From: Massilia sp. UMI-21
GTDB lineage: Bacteria; Pseudomonadota; Gammaproteobacteria; Burkholderiales; Burkholderiaceae_D
NCBI GenBank assembly: GCA_015277795.1
Contig: CP063848.1
Coordinates: 4,216,001 to 4,280,000, forward strand
Length of the DNA stretch: 64,000 nt
Reading direction: 5' to 3'
Positions 43,157 to 52,427 of the stretch are shown here, piece after piece; within the stretch, counting starts at the first letter, position 1, and every line of letters starts with the position of its first letter. The position numbers were made by a program, and so were the translations under genes. Under the pieces are notes generated by a model. That model worked only from the letters and a program-made list of their open reading frames with translations, was not told the DNA's origin and ran no database searches.

Positions 43157-44560
43157 ATGACGACGCATACAACCGACCGCCACACCGCCCGCTGGAAATC
43201 CTTCATCAAGGACTGCGATTCCCTCGTGGGCCTGGCCGAGCCGATGCAGGTGTCGGGCCGCGTCACGCGGGTGGCCGGCCTGGTGATGGAATGCGTCGGC
43301 CTGAAGCTCGCGGTCGGCAGCGCCTGCACCATCCCGGTCGCCAACGGCCAGCGGATCGAGGCCGAAGTGGTGGGCTTCGAGGGCGAGCGCCTGTTCCTGA
43401 TGCCGCAGAGCGACGTCGAGGGCGTGGTGCCGGGCTCGCGCGTGTTCCCGGTCGAGGCGGCCCTGCCGAAGCCGGGCACGGTGCAGCACCCGCGACGGCG
43501 CCCGAGCGACCGCGCGCGCCACCTGCCGGTGGGCATGCAACTGCTGGGCCGCGTGGTGGATGGCGCCGGCCGCCCGCTGGACGGCAAGGGTCCGCTCGGC
43601 ACCGACGAGATGGGGCCGCTCAATGCCCGCCCGATCAACCCGCTCGACCGCGCGCCGATCTCGGAAACCCTGGACGTCGGCGTGCGCGCCATCAATGCCA
43701 TGCTGACGGTCGGCCGCGGCCAGCGCCTCGGCCTGTTCGCCGGCACCGGCGTCGGCAAATCGGTCTTGCTGGGCATGATCGCGCGCTACACCACCGCCGA
43801 CGTGATCGTGGTCGGCCTGATCGGCGAACGGGGACGCGAGGTCAAGGAATTCATCGAGCAGATCCTGGGGCCGGAAGGCCGCGCCCGCTCGGCGGTGGTG
43901 GCGGCGCCGGCCGACTCCCCTCCCCTGATGCGCCTGCAGGGCGCCGCCTACGCCACCGCGATCGCCGAACACTTCCGCGAGCAGGGCAAGAATGTCCTGC
44001 TCATCATGGACTCGCTGACCCGCTACGCGATGGCCCAGCGCGAGATCGCGCTGGCGATCGGCGAGCCGCCGGCCACCAAGGGCTATCCGCCCTCGGTGTT
44101 CGCCAAGCTGCCGGTGCTGGTGGAACGGGCCGGCAACGGCGTCGAGGGCGGCGGCTCGATCACCGCCTTCTACACCGTGCTGTCCGAGGGCGACGACCAG
44201 CAAGACCCGATCGCCGACGCGGCGCGCGGCATCCTGGACGGCCACATCGTCCTGAACCGCCACCTGGCCGAAGCCGGCCACTACCCGGCGATCGACATCG
44301 AACAGTCGATCTCGCGCGCGATGCACTCGATCACCTCGCACGAGCACCAGCTGGCCGCGCGCAGGCTCAAGCAGCTGTATTCGCGCTACCAGCGCTCGCG
44401 CGACCTGATCAGCGTCGGCGCCTATGCCGCCGGCAGCGATCCGGTGCTGGACCAGGCGATCGCCAAGCACGAGCAGATCGAGCACTTCCTGTGCCAGGAA
44501 ATCCACGACAACGCCGGCATGCTGGAGAGCTTGGGGCAATTGACCTCTCTATTCCAGTGA
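43157..44560 (+). CDS. fliI: Flagellum-specific ATPase FliI
   Basis: This 467-residue ATPase of the flagellar type III export apparatus starts at the ATG at 43157. An open frame extends 20 codons further upstream, but that part is translated REP sequence, so I reject it. The Walker A motif is GTGVGKSV (196-203), followed by [19 protein letters not shown] and Walker [34 protein letters not shown]. The C-terminal domain [27 protein letters not shown] is typical. The REP pair separates it from fliH, unusual inside this operon. Confidence 0.97.
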   Translation: MTTHTTDRHTARWKSFIKDCDSLVGLAEPMQVSGRVTRVAGLVMECVGLKLAVGSACTIPVANGQRIEAEVVGFEGERLFLMPQSDVEGVVPGSRVFPVEAALPKPGTVQHPRRRPSDRARHLPVGMQLLGRVVDGAGRPLDGKGPLGTDEMGPLNARPINPLDRAPISETLDVGVRAINAMLTVGRGQRLGLFAGTGVGKSVLLGMIARYTTADVIVVGLIGERGREVKEFIEQILGPEGRARSAVVAAPADSPPLMRLQGAAYATAIAEHFREQGKNVLLIMDSLTRYAMAQREIALAIGEPPATKGYPPSVFAKLPVLVERAGNGVEGGGSITAFYTVLSEGDDQQDPIADAARGILDGHIVLNRHLAEAGHYPAIDIEQSISRAMHSITSHEHQLAARRLKQLYSRYQRSRDLISVGAYAAGSDPVLDQAIAKHEQIEHFLCQEIHDNAGMLESLGQLTSLFQ

Positions 44561-44610
44561 TGGAAAAGTGCTGGGCGGAACTATACTCTGCTCATTAACG
44601 TGACCCTGTT

Positions 44611-45054
44611 ATGGCCAATCCTTCCGCCCTCGAGACCCTGATCGACCTGGCACAACGCGATTCCGACGCGTTTGCCAAGCGCCTCGGCGCGGCCCTCAAG
44701 GGGGTCGAAGAGGCCGAGCAGAAACTGGTCATGCTGGACGGCTACCGCGACGAATATGTCCGCAAGCTCGACGCGGCGCAGATGGCGGGCATCACGCCTT
44801 TCGCGTACCACAACTTCGTTGCCTTCATCGGCAAGCTGGACAACGCCATCATCGGCCAGCGCGAAGTGATCAAGCACGCGCAGTACAAGGCGGACGTGGA
44901 AAAGAAGGCCTGGCAGGAAAGCGAGCGCAAGCGCCTGTCGTACCGGACCCTGAACGAACGCGCAGCAAGCGAGGCGCTGGCGATCGAGAGCAAGCGCGAC
45001 CAGAAACTGATGGACGACCACGCGGCCCGTGGCGCCCGCTACAAACAACGGTGA
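44611..45054 (+). CDS. fliJ: Flagellar export protein FliJ
   Basis: The protein has 147 residues, mainly an antiparallel coiled coil (LETLIDLAQRDSDAFAKRLGAALKGVEEAEQKLVML; RKRLSYRTLNERAASEALAIESKRDQKLMDDHAARG). FliJ is the central stalk of the FliI ATPase ring and escorts export chaperones. It is placed directly after fliI with a 50-base gap. Identity is supported by length, coiled-coil pattern and position. Confidence 0.93.
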   Translation: MANPSALETLIDLAQRDSDAFAKRLGAALKGVEEAEQKLVMLDGYRDEYVRKLDAAQMAGITPFAYHNFVAFIGKLDNAIIGQREVIKHAQYKADVEKKAWQESERKRLSYRTLNERAASEALAIESKRDQKLMDDHAARGARYKQR

Positions 45055-45071
45055 ATGAAAGCTGATCCGCC

Positions 45072-46361
45072 ATGACGATGCAGACGACTACCCTTCCGTT
45101 CCAGGTCTCCGGCGGCGCCGTGCCGGCCCAGCCTCAGTCGCAACGACCAGCGGCGGCCGGCGTGCAGGCGCCCGACAACCTGAATTTCAGCGCGACGCTG
45201 TCGCGCGCCATGGCGCCGCCCGCTCCGCCCCCGGCAGCCGCAGCCGCTCCCGCGAACAAGCCGGTGGCGCCGGCCCGGCCGGCCGACAAGCCGGCTGCGC
45301 CGGCACCGAAGAGCGCGGCGCGCGAGCCGGCCCGACAGAACGAGGCGGCCCCGGATACACCGGCGCCGGCCCGACAGGCAGCCGGCGAGCGCGGCGCGGC
45401 CGATCCGGCCAAGGACGCGGCAGCGGCCGAATCGGCCAGCGCCGCCGCCGAGGCCGCAACCACCCCGGTGACCGACATGCTGGCCTTCATGGCCAGCCTG
45501 GCGCAGCCGGCCCCGGCGCCGGCCGCGCCGGCCGCCGCGCCGGCAGGCGCTGCGACGGCGGCGGGCGCCGACCCGCAACTGGCCGCCCTCCAGTCCGCCA
45601 TCACCCAAGGCGAGGCCATCGACGGCAGCGCGGCGACCGACCCGGCCCTGTCCGCCACCGACGACGACGCCGGCGGCTTCTCGCTGGCGGCCGGCGTCGA
45701 GCCTGCGGCGCAGGACGGCGCCGACCTGCGCGCCCTGCAGCAGAGCGGCCAGGCCGCCCTCCAGGCCGACGTGGCCAAAGGCCAGCCGCAGCTGCGCGAC
45801 GCCGCCGCCGCCAAGGCTGCCGCCGTGGAAACGCCAGTGCCGAGCGTCACCCAGCTGCAGGCCCAGGCCACCAGGCTGGAAGCAGCGGCCAACCCGGCCG
45901 CCGTGCCGGCCGACCGGATTCCGGCGCGGGTCGGTACCCAGGCCTGGGACAACCAGGTCAGCCAGCGCATCGTGTACATGGTGGGCAAGGAGCAGGCCGC
46001 GACCCTGACGCTGAACCCGCCGGACCTCGGTCCGGTGCAGGTGGTGCTCAACGTGGACAACGACGGCGCCAGCGTGGCCTTCTCGTCGAACCAGCTGGAA
46101 GTGCGCCAGGCCCTGGAAAACGCCCTCCCGCGCCTGCGCGAAATGATGAGCGAGAGCGGCATCGCGCTCGGTAACGCGACCGTGGACGCCGGCACGCCCG
46201 ACGGTCGCCAGGCGCAGCAGGATGGCGAGCGCCGCCCGAGCGGCAACGGCGGCTTCGGCAACGCGGGCGGCACGGCCGCGGCGAACGATGAGAATCCGGC
46301 ACGTCCCGCTACCCGCAGCGTGGCGCTGGGCGACAGCGGCATGGTCGATACATTTGCATGA
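45072..46361 (+). CDS. fliK: Flagellar hook-length control protein FliK
   Basis: This 429-residue protein acts as a secreted ruler and export-switch trigger. The N-terminal two thirds is Ala/Pro-rich and low complexity, as usual for FliK. The C-terminal domain matches Flg_hook: WDNQVSQRIVYMVGKEQAATLTLNPPDLGPVQVVLNVDNDGASVAFSSNQLEVRQALENALPRLREMMSESGIALGNATVDAG. Lying in the main fli operon after fliJ, it is the canonical copy; a second FliK-like gene lies at 35.4 kb. Confidence 0.95.
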   Translation: MTMQTTTLPFQVSGGAVPAQPQSQRPAAAGVQAPDNLNFSATLSRAMAPPAPPPAAAAAPANKPVAPARPADKPAAPAPKSAAREPARQNEAAPDTPAPARQAAGERGAADPAKDAAAAESASAAAEAATTPVTDMLAFMASLAQPAPAPAAPAAAPAGAATAAGADPQLAALQSAITQGEAIDGSAATDPALSATDDDAGGFSLAAGVEPAAQDGADLRALQQSGQAALQADVAKGQPQLRDAAAAKAAAVETPVPSVTQLQAQATRLEAAANPAAVPADRIPARVGTQAWDNQVSQRIVYMVGKEQAATLTLNPPDLGPVQVVLNVDNDGASVAFSSNQLEVRQALENALPRLREMMSESGIALGNATVDAGTPDGRQAQQDGERRPSGNGGFGNAGGTAAANDENPARPATRSVALGDSGMVDTFA

Positions 46362-46509
46362 GTAGCTGGTAAATCGTCAACACGGTCACGCAACAATCAC
46401 CGGGATTGCACCCCGTTATTCCCTCTTTTCGGGGCTTGGCGGGCTTGGCTTCGCCGCGATAATGCCATAATGACGAAACCATTCTTTTAGGCAGTAAAGA
46501 GACATCTCG

Positions 46510-47052
46510 ATGGCGCAAGCAAAAACAAAGGTCGATCCGAAGGCAGACGCGGCAGCAGCAGGTGCGGCGTCCGGCTCCAAGAAGAAGCTGGTGGTGATCG
46601 CGGTAGCGGCTGTGCTGCTGCTCGGCGGCGGCGGCGGCGCGGCCTGGTATTTCATGCATGCGGGCGGCGACGCGGCTGCGGCCGAGCACGACAGCCCGAA
46701 AGAGTCCAGGAAGAAGAAAAAACGCGACTCCGGCGTCAAGCCGGAATACGTGCCGGTCGAGTCCTTCACGGTCAACCTGCAGCCCGAGAACGGCGAACAG
46801 TACCTGCAGGTGCAGTTCACCCTGCAGGTCGGCGGCACCGAACAGGCGACGCTGATCAAGGACAACATGGCGATCGTGCGCAACCGCGTGCTGCTGCTGC
46901 TGTCGGGCAAGAAGGCATCGGAGATCAGCACGGTCGAAGGCAAGCAGCAGCTGGCCGCCGAGATCCAGGCGATCGTCCAGGAACCCTTCGAGCGGGACGG
47001 CGACGAGCAGGACGTTACCGACGTATTGTTTACCTCGTTCATCATCCAGTAG
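46510..47052 (+). CDS. fliL: Flagellar basal body-associated protein FliL
   Basis: This 180-residue single-pass membrane protein has a Lys/Ala-rich N-terminus, a membrane helix at about 28-50 (KLVVIAVAAVLLLGGGGGAAWYF) and a periplasmic stomatin-like domain (YVPVESFTVNLQPENGEQYLQVQFTLQVGG...IVRNRVLLLLSGK). It supports stator function. A 148-base gap before it, with TTGGCT and CATAAT 15 bases apart near 46455-46480, may hold a weak internal promoter; I do not list it as a feature. Confidence 0.95.
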   Translation: MAQAKTKVDPKADAAAAGAASGSKKKLVVIAVAAVLLLGGGGGAAWYFMHAGGDAAAAEHDSPKESRKKKKRDSGVKPEYVPVESFTVNLQPENGEQYLQVQFTLQVGGTEQATLIKDNMAIVRNRVLLLLSGKKASEISTVEGKQQLAAEIQAIVQEPFERDGDEQDVTDVLFTSFIIQ

Positions 47053-47062
47053 CAGAAGCACC

Positions 47063-48046
47063 ATGGCCGATAATTTCCTCTCACAGGAAGAAGTCGATGC
47101 CCTCCTCAAGGGGGTCAACGGCGATCAGGACGACATTGCGGCGCCTGAAGACACCTCGGGGGTACGCACCTACAACCTGGCGACGCAGGAGCGGATCGTG
47201 CGCGGCCGCATGCCGACGCTCGAGATCATCAACGAGCGTTTCGCCAGGTATCTGCGGGTCGGCCTGTTCAACTTCCTGCGCCGCAGCGCCGAGGTCTCGG
47301 TCGGCTCGGTGCGGGTCTCGAAGTACAGCGAGTTCATCCGCAACCTGGTGGTCCCGACCAACCTCAACCTGATCCACATGAAGCCGCTGCGCGGCACCGC
47401 GCTGATGGTGTTCGACCCGGGCCTCGTGTTCCTGCTGGTGGACAACCTGTTCGGCGGCGACGGCCGCTTCCACACCCGCGTGGAAGGCCGCGACTTCACC
47501 CAGACCGAGCAGCGCATCATCATGCGTATCCTCGACATCGTGTTCGAGGCCTATGCCAAGTCGTGGGAACCGGTGTACCCGATCGAATTCGAGTACATCC
47601 GTTCCGAGATGAACACGCAGTTCGCCAACATCGCGACCCCGAACGAGGTCGTGGTGTCGTGCACCTTCACCATCGAACTCGGTTCGGTGTCGGGCCAGAT
47701 CCACTTCTGCATGCCCTACTCGATGATCGAGCCGATCCGCGACGCGCTGACCTCGAGCATCCAGGGCGAGGCCCTGGAAGTCGACAAGCGCTGGGTGCGC
47801 CTGATGACGCAGCAGATCCAGGTCGCCGAAGTCGAACTGGTGGCGGTGCTGGGCGAAGGCCGCGCCAACTTCGACGAGATCCTCAACATGAAGATCGGCG
47901 ACGTCATCCCGATCACGGTGCCGGAAACCCTGCAGGCCACGGTCGACGGGGTGCCGGTGATGGATTGCAGCTACGGCGTCTTCAACGGCCAGTACGCGCT
48001 GAAGGTAGAGAAACTGCTCGCCAACAGCGACAGCTTCAACAAGTAA
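47063..48046 (+). CDS. fliM: Flagellar motor switch protein FliM
   Basis: This 327-residue C-ring protein binds phosphorylated CheY and controls rotation direction. The CheY-binding N-terminal peptide is present (FLSQEEVDALLKGV). The middle domain includes LRVGLFNFLRRSAEVSV and the GG-pair region FDPGLVFLLVDNLFGGDGR. The C-terminal SpoA domain has FDEILNMKIGDVIPI. The gene follows fliL by 10 bases. Confidence 0.98.
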   Translation: MADNFLSQEEVDALLKGVNGDQDDIAAPEDTSGVRTYNLATQERIVRGRMPTLEIINERFARYLRVGLFNFLRRSAEVSVGSVRVSKYSEFIRNLVVPTNLNLIHMKPLRGTALMVFDPGLVFLLVDNLFGGDGRFHTRVEGRDFTQTEQRIIMRILDIVFEAYAKSWEPVYPIEFEYIRSEMNTQFANIATPNEVVVSCTFTIELGSVSGQIHFCMPYSMIEPIRDALTSSIQGEALEVDKRWVRLMTQQIQVAEVELVAVLGEGRANFDEILNMKIGDVIPITVPETLQATVDGVPVMDCSYGVFNGQYALKVEKLLANSDSFNK

Positions 48047-48104
48047 CGATCGAATCACAGTATGAATCGGCCCGCGCAGGACGCGGGCGACACAGGAGAG
48101 CACC

Positions 48105-48539
48105 ATGTCTGATACCCAGGACGACCAGGCCAGTCTCGACGACGATTGGGGCGCGGCGATTGCCGAACAGGCCGCAGCCGAAGCCGCGGCGCTGGAACGC
48201 CAGCAACAACAGCAGGCCACCGCCACCGCCGCCGTGTTCCAGGATTTCTCGAACAAGGGCACGCGCAACGAAACGCCGAACGACATCGACTTCATCCTCG
48301 ACATCCCGGTCCAGCTGACCGTGGAGCTCGGCCGCACCAAGATCGCGATCAAGAACCTGCTGCAGCTGGCGCAAGGTTCCGTGGTCGAGCTCGACGGCCT
48401 GGCCGGCGAGCCGATGGACGTGCTGGTGAACGGCTGCCTGATCGCCCAGGGCGAGGTGGTGGTCGTGAACGACAAGTTCGGTATCCGCCTGACTGATATC
48501 ATTACGCCGTCGGAACGGATCAGAAAACTCAATAAATGA
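48105..48539 (+). CDS. fliN: Flagellar motor switch protein FliN
   Basis: The 144-residue C-ring protein has an Ala/Gln-rich N-terminal extension and a C-terminal SpoA domain (DIPVQLTVELGRTKIAIKNLLQLAQGSVVELDGLAGEPMDVLVNGCLIAQGEVVVVNDKFGIRLTDI). It works with FliM in switching and docks FliH-FliI. The ATG at 48105 has AGGAGA upstream. Its stop overlaps the fliO start by 4 bases. Confidence 0.97.
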   Translation: MSDTQDDQASLDDDWGAAIAEQAAAEAAALERQQQQQATATAAVFQDFSNKGTRNETPNDIDFILDIPVQLTVELGRTKIAIKNLLQLAQGSVVELDGLAGEPMDVLVNGCLIAQGEVVVVNDKFGIRLTDIITPSERIRKLNK

Positions 48540-49354
48540 CATCGCGCAACATCGGCAATCGCATTGCGGGACGGACGACCGTCCTGCGGCTCGCAGCGGC
48601 GCTGCTGTTCGCGCCGCTGGCAGCCTGCGCGGCGCCGGTCGGCGCCGGCCAGGCCCCTGCCGCCCAGCAGCAAGTTGCCGCTCCCGCCGCCCGGCAGGCC
48701 GATGCCCGCAGCGACGCGGCGGTCGCTGCGCCGATCCCGACGCCGGCTCCTGCTGCCCAGGAAACCCAGCCCCTGCCGCGCGGCGCCACCACCACCGGCC
48801 GCCCGGCCACACCCGCCCGTCCGGCGCCGTCCGGCCCGGTCTCGACGCCGCTACAGTCGCCCGGCCCGGCGCCCATGAACACGACGCCTGCGCCCGCGGC
48901 CGAGCAATCGGCCGCCCCTGCCCCGGCAGTCGCGACGCCGGCCCCGGACCAGCGCCCGCCCCAGGTGGTGATGCCGGCGTCGCGCACGCCGGCCACCGGC
49001 AGCCTGCTGCAGACCATCCTGGCCCTGGTGCTGGTGCTGGGCCTGCTGCTCGGCCTGGCCTGGGTCGTGAAGCGCTACGGCCCGCGTGCCATGGGCGCCA
49101 GCGCCAACGTGAAGCTGGTCGGCGCGCTCAACATCGGCGGCCGCGAACGCATCATGGTGGTCGAGGTGGGCGACCAGTGGATCGTCGTCGGCGCCTCGCC
49201 GGGACGGGTCAACGCCCTGGCCACCATGCCGCGCCAGGAAGAAACCGGTTCGCAGGCGGCGCTCGCCGCCCATGCTGCGGATGGCCGTCCCCCGGCCGCC
49301 GGCAGCTTCGGCGACTGGCTCAAGAACACGATCGACAAACGCAATGCGAAATAA
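48536..49354 (+). CDS. fliO: Flagellar biosynthetic protein FliO, long form
   Basis: The protein has 272 residues from the ATG at 48536, overlapping fliN by 4 bases. The recognisable FliO core is the C-terminal third: membrane helix [29 protein letters not shown] (about 158-185), then [36 protein letters not shown]. The first ~155 residues are a signal-like segment ([16 protein letters not shown]) followed by a Pro/Ala/Thr-rich stretch, about twice the size of enteric FliO. FliO helps assemble the FliP ring of the export gate. Confidence 0.92.
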   Translation: MTSRNIGNRIAGRTTVLRLAAALLFAPLAACAAPVGAGQAPAAQQQVAAPAARQADARSDAAVAAPIPTPAPAAQETQPLPRGATTTGRPATPARPAPSGPVSTPLQSPGPAPMNTTPAPAAEQSAAPAPAVATPAPDQRPPQVVMPASRTPATGSLLQTILALVLVLGLLLGLAWVVKRYGPRAMGASANVKLVGALNIGGRERIMVVEVGDQWIVVGASPGRVNALATMPRQEETGSQAALAAHAADGRPPAAGSFGDWLKNTIDKRNAK

Positions 49355-50093
49355 AACATTCTTGCAGGGCGCGGCCCTCGCCGGGCTGGCCCTGCTGCCG
49401 CTGGCGGTGCTGGCCCAGCCCGGCATTCCGGCCTTCACCACCAGCCCGGCGCCGGGCGGCGGCACCCAGTTCTCGCTGCCGGTCCAGACCCTGATCCTGC
49501 TGACCGCGCTCACCTTCCTGCCGGCCGCGCTGCTCATGATGACCGCGTTTACCCGCATCATCATCGTGCTGTCGCTGCTGCGCCAGGCGATCGGCACCCA
49601 GACCGCGCCGCCGAATCAGGTGATGGTCGGCCTGGCGCTGTTCCTGACCTTTTTCGTGATGGGCCCGACCTTCGATCGCATCTACACCGAGGCCTACCTG
49701 CCGCTCCAGCAGAACCAGGTCCAGATGAGCGAGGCGCTCGATCGCGGCGTGGTGCCGCTCAAGGAATTCATGATCAAGCAGACCCGCCAGTCCGACCTGG
49801 CGCTGTTCGTCAAGATCTCGCGCTCGCCGGCCCTGCAGGGCCCGGAAGACATCCCGCTGCGGGTGCTGATCCCGGCCTTCGTGACCAGCGAACTCAAGAC
49901 CGCGTTCCAGATCGGCTTCGCGATCTTCATCCCCTTCCTGATCATCGACATGGTGGTGGCCTCGGTGCTGATGGCGATGGGTATGATGATGATGTCCCCA
50001 GCGGTGATCTCGCTGCCGTTCAAGCTGATGCTGTTCGTGCTGGTCGACGGCTGGCAACTGCTGCTGGGCTCGCTATCCCAGAGTTTTTACTGA
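49344..50093 (+). CDS. fliP: Flagellar export gate protein FliP
   Basis: The protein has 249 residues from the ATG at 49344, overlapping fliO by 11 bases; the longer frame upstream is a shadow of fliO. The cleavable signal is [27 protein letters not shown]. Typical motifs follow: [55 protein letters not shown], and the C-terminal [48 protein letters not shown]. Confidence 0.98.
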   Translation: MRNKTFLQGAALAGLALLPLAVLAQPGIPAFTTSPAPGGGTQFSLPVQTLILLTALTFLPAALLMMTAFTRIIIVLSLLRQAIGTQTAPPNQVMVGLALFLTFFVMGPTFDRIYTEAYLPLQQNQVQMSEALDRGVVPLKEFMIKQTRQSDLALFVKISRSPALQGPEDIPLRVLIPAFVTSELKTAFQIGFAIFIPFLIIDMVVASVLMAMGMMMMSPAVISLPFKLMLFVLVDGWQLLLGSLSQSFY

Positions 50094-50106
50094 AGAAGAC
50101 ACGCGC

Positions 50107-50376
50107 ATGACTCCCGAATCCGTCATGACCATGGGCCGCACCGCGATGGAGGTCACGCTGATGGTCGCCGCCCCGATGCTGCTGGTGGCGCTGATCATCG
50201 GCCTGATCATCAGCATCTTCCAGGCCGCGACCCAGATCAACGAAGCGACCCTGTCCTTCATCCCCAAGCTGGTCGGCATCTTCGTTGCCCTGGTCGTGGC
50301 CGGGCCCTGGATGCTGTCCACCATGCTCGACTACATGCGCCAGGTGTTCACCAGCATCCCCGGCATGATCGGATAG
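50107..50376 (+). CDS. fliQ: Flagellar export gate protein FliQ
   Basis: The protein has 89 residues with two membrane helices: VMTMGRTAMEVTLMVAAPMLLVALIIGLIISIFQAATQINEATLSFIPKL is the family signature. It starts 13 bases after fliP and is followed by fliR with a 15-base gap. It is part of the FliP5Q4R1 protein-conducting pore. Confidence 0.98.
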   Translation: MTPESVMTMGRTAMEVTLMVAAPMLLVALIIGLIISIFQAATQINEATLSFIPKLVGIFVALVVAGPWMLSTMLDYMRQVFTSIPGMIG

Positions 50377-50391
50377 CGTCGTGGGTATGGG

Positions 50392-51237
50392 ATGCTGAGC
50401 CTCACGACAGGCGAGATGAATGCCTGGATCGCGGGGCTGCTGTGGCCGCTCACGCGCATCCTCGGCCTGGTGGCCAGCGCGCCGCTGTTCGGCAATGCCG
50501 GCGTGCCGATGTCGATCAAGGTCGCGCTCGGCGTGCTGCTGGCCTCGGTCATCGCCCCCACCGTGCCCGATATCCCGGCCGTCGACCCGACCTCCTGGGC
50601 CGGCATCCTGATCCTGGTGAAGGAACTCCTGATCGGCGTGGCGATGGGCTTTGCCATGCGCATCGTGTTCGCCGCCATCGAATACGCCGGCGAAGTGGCC
50701 AGCATGAGCATGGGCCTGGGCTTCGCCATGTTCTTCGACCCGAACTCGCACGGCCGCTCGTCGGCGGTGGGCCAGTTCCTGGCGCTGGTGGCGACCATGG
50801 CCTTCCTGGCGGTGAACGCCCACCTGGTGCTGCTGGCGGCACTGGCCGAAAGCTTCCATGCGCTGCCGATCGCCAGCACGCCGTTCTCGGGCAACGCGCC
50901 GCTGGAACTGGCGCGCTGGGGCGGGCGCATCTTCGCCAGCGGCCTGCAGCTGTCGCTGCCGATCATCGCCGCCCTGCTGGTCACCAACGTCGCGCTGGGC
51001 ATCCTGACCCGCGCCGCGCCGCAGCTGAACATCTTCGGCATCGGCTTCCCGGTGACGCTGGGAGTGGGCTTCCTGACCCTGAGCCTGGCCATGCCCTACC
51101 TCGGCATGCCGATCGTGAACCTGTTCAACGAGGGCATCGAAACCGGGCGGGCCGTGGTGCGCACCGCGACACCGCGCAATGCCGCGCCGCCGCCGGCGCC
51201 CACGGGCCAGGCGGCGGTGCGCCCCGCGCCCGGCTAG
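50392..51237 (+). CDS. fliR: Flagellar export gate protein FliR
   Basis: The protein has 281 residues and is rich in membrane helices: WIAGLLWPLTRILGLVASAPLFGNAGVP at the start, then GFAMRIVFAAIEYAGEVASMSMGLGFAMFFDPNS and the end segment TRAAPQLNIFGIGFPVTLGVGFLTLSLAMPYLGMPIVNLFNEG. The C-terminal ~35 residues are an Ala/Pro-rich tail. It completes the export gate and is the last gene of the fli operon in this window; flhB and flhA are not here. Confidence 0.97.
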   Translation: MLSLTTGEMNAWIAGLLWPLTRILGLVASAPLFGNAGVPMSIKVALGVLLASVIAPTVPDIPAVDPTSWAGILILVKELLIGVAMGFAMRIVFAAIEYAGEVASMSMGLGFAMFFDPNSHGRSSAVGQFLALVATMAFLAVNAHLVLLAALAESFHALPIASTPFSGNAPLELARWGGRIFASGLQLSLPIIAALLVTNVALGILTRAAPQLNIFGIGFPVTLGVGFLTLSLAMPYLGMPIVNLFNEGIETGRAVVRTATPRNAAPPPAPTGQAAVRPAPG

Positions 51238-51395
51238 CCTGCTATGCTGGTCCGGTCAGAACCCGTTTGGCCCGACATGTTGCACGTTCGTCCCCTGCAC
51301 CTGCATCCGCACCTGCACCCCGCCGCAGCTGGCGGCAAGCCTGCCGGGCAGCGCCCCCCTCGCGCCGGTTCGAACTATTGCTTAAGGAGAAAATG

Positions 51396-51689
51396 ATGCG
51401 CGCTTTGATACTGACGGCAGCGAGTGCATGTTGCTTGCTCGGGTGTGCCACCCCTCAAGAACGAGCCATGAAGCAACAAGCCGAGATGGAGCGCATGATG
51501 GCCGAATTCGGGCCGGCCTGCACCCAGCTGGGCTATGCAGCCAATACCGACCTCTGGCGCAATTGTGTGCTGGAGTTGGCCGCCAAGAACGACCGCGGAC
51601 GCGGCGGCGTATCGACCTCGATCTTCGGCGGCTGGGGCAGCGGAGGACGCGGTTCCGGCCTGGGCATCGGCATCGGCATCGGCCGTTAG
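51396..51689 (+). CDS. Small putative lipoprotein with glycine-rich end
   Basis: The protein has 97 residues from the ATG at 51396; AAGGAG at 51384-51389 is spaced better for it than for the ATG at 51393. The lipobox is LLGC with Cys17. The mature part is Met/Gln/Glu-rich, then CTQLGYAANTDLWRNCVLEL with two cysteines that could form a disulfide, and a Gly/Ile-rich tail (GSGLGIGIGIGR). The function is unknown. It lies in the gap after fliR but is probably not part of the flagellar operon. Confidence 0.8.
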   Translation: MRALILTAASACCLLGCATPQERAMKQQAEMERMMAEFGPACTQLGYAANTDLWRNCVLELAAKNDRGRGGVSTSIFGGWGSGGRGSGLGIGIGIGR

Positions 51690-51750
51690 ACGCAGTTAAT
51701 TCACGGTAAATTAATGGTAATGTGATCGCTTTCATCACGAGAGGGCGATC

Positions 51751-52359
51751 ATGTTCAAGAAACTGGCAGCGGAAGCACTGGGCATCAGCGATATCGGCGT
51801 CATCGTCGGGCCTGCGGACTACAACAAGGTCGATGCCGACGACTACCTGTTCAACGAGGACGGCGAACAGATTTTCTTTCTCATCAAGAGCAAGAAAGAC
51901 GAGTATTGCTTCACCAACCTCGCGCTGATCCACGTGGACGGCGACTCGGCCGTGTCCTCGAAGCGCGCGATCAAGCGCTACGACTACGCCTCGCACCAGA
52001 TCTCCGGCGTCAGCATCGAAACCGCCGGAACGCTCGACATGGACATCGAGCTCAAGTTCAGTCTGGACAGCACGGTGTTCTCGATCGACGTCAAGAAGAC
52101 CCATATCGAACAGCTCAAGGACATCTACAAGGCCCTGATCTCGATCGGCAAGCAGCAGCAGCGCGATGCGGCGTCGCGCGACAATGCACTGCGCGCGCTC
52201 GAGGCCACCGCCTCCGTGCACAAGCTGAACATCGCGCCGGGCGAAGGCGGCCTGGTCAAGCAATACGGCGACTTGCTGGCGGCCCTGAACAGCGCCATGT
52301 TCGACACCCACACCAAGCGCGATTTCAGCGACGTGTTCACCAAATACATCCACAACTAA
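51751..52359 (+). CDS. Bacterial PH-domain protein (DUF1696/bPH family)
   Basis: This 202-residue soluble protein starts at the ATG at 51751. Residues ~5-125 fit the bacterial pleckstrin-homology family: the start MFKKLAAEALGISDIGVIV, a stretch EDGEQIFFLIKSKKDEYCFTNLALIHVDGD, and SSKRAIKRYDYASHQISGVSIETAGTLDMDIELKFSL. The C-terminal ~75 residues are helical. The molecular role of the family is not established. It is convergent with the TonB receptor gene across a bidirectional terminator. Confidence 0.85.
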   Translation: MFKKLAAEALGISDIGVIVGPADYNKVDADDYLFNEDGEQIFFLIKSKKDEYCFTNLALIHVDGDSAVSSKRAIKRYDYASHQISGVSIETAGTLDMDIELKFSLDSTVFSIDVKKTHIEQLKDIYKALISIGKQQQRDAASRDNALRALEATASVHKLNIAPGEGGLVKQYGDLLAALNSAMFDTHTKRDFSDVFTKYIHN

Positions 52360-52373
52360 GCATTCGCGCCCAT

Positions 52374-52404
52374 AAAAAAAGACCAGGCCGGGGCCTGGTC
52401 TTTT
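52374..52404. terminator. Bidirectional terminator between PH-domain and TonB-receptor genes
   Basis: A GACCAGGC / GCCTGGTC stem with a CGGG loop has an A run on its left and TTTT on its right, so both convergent transcripts meet a hairpin plus U tract. Confidence 0.9.
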
Positions 52405-52427
52405 GCTGTCTACCGACGCTCAGGCGA

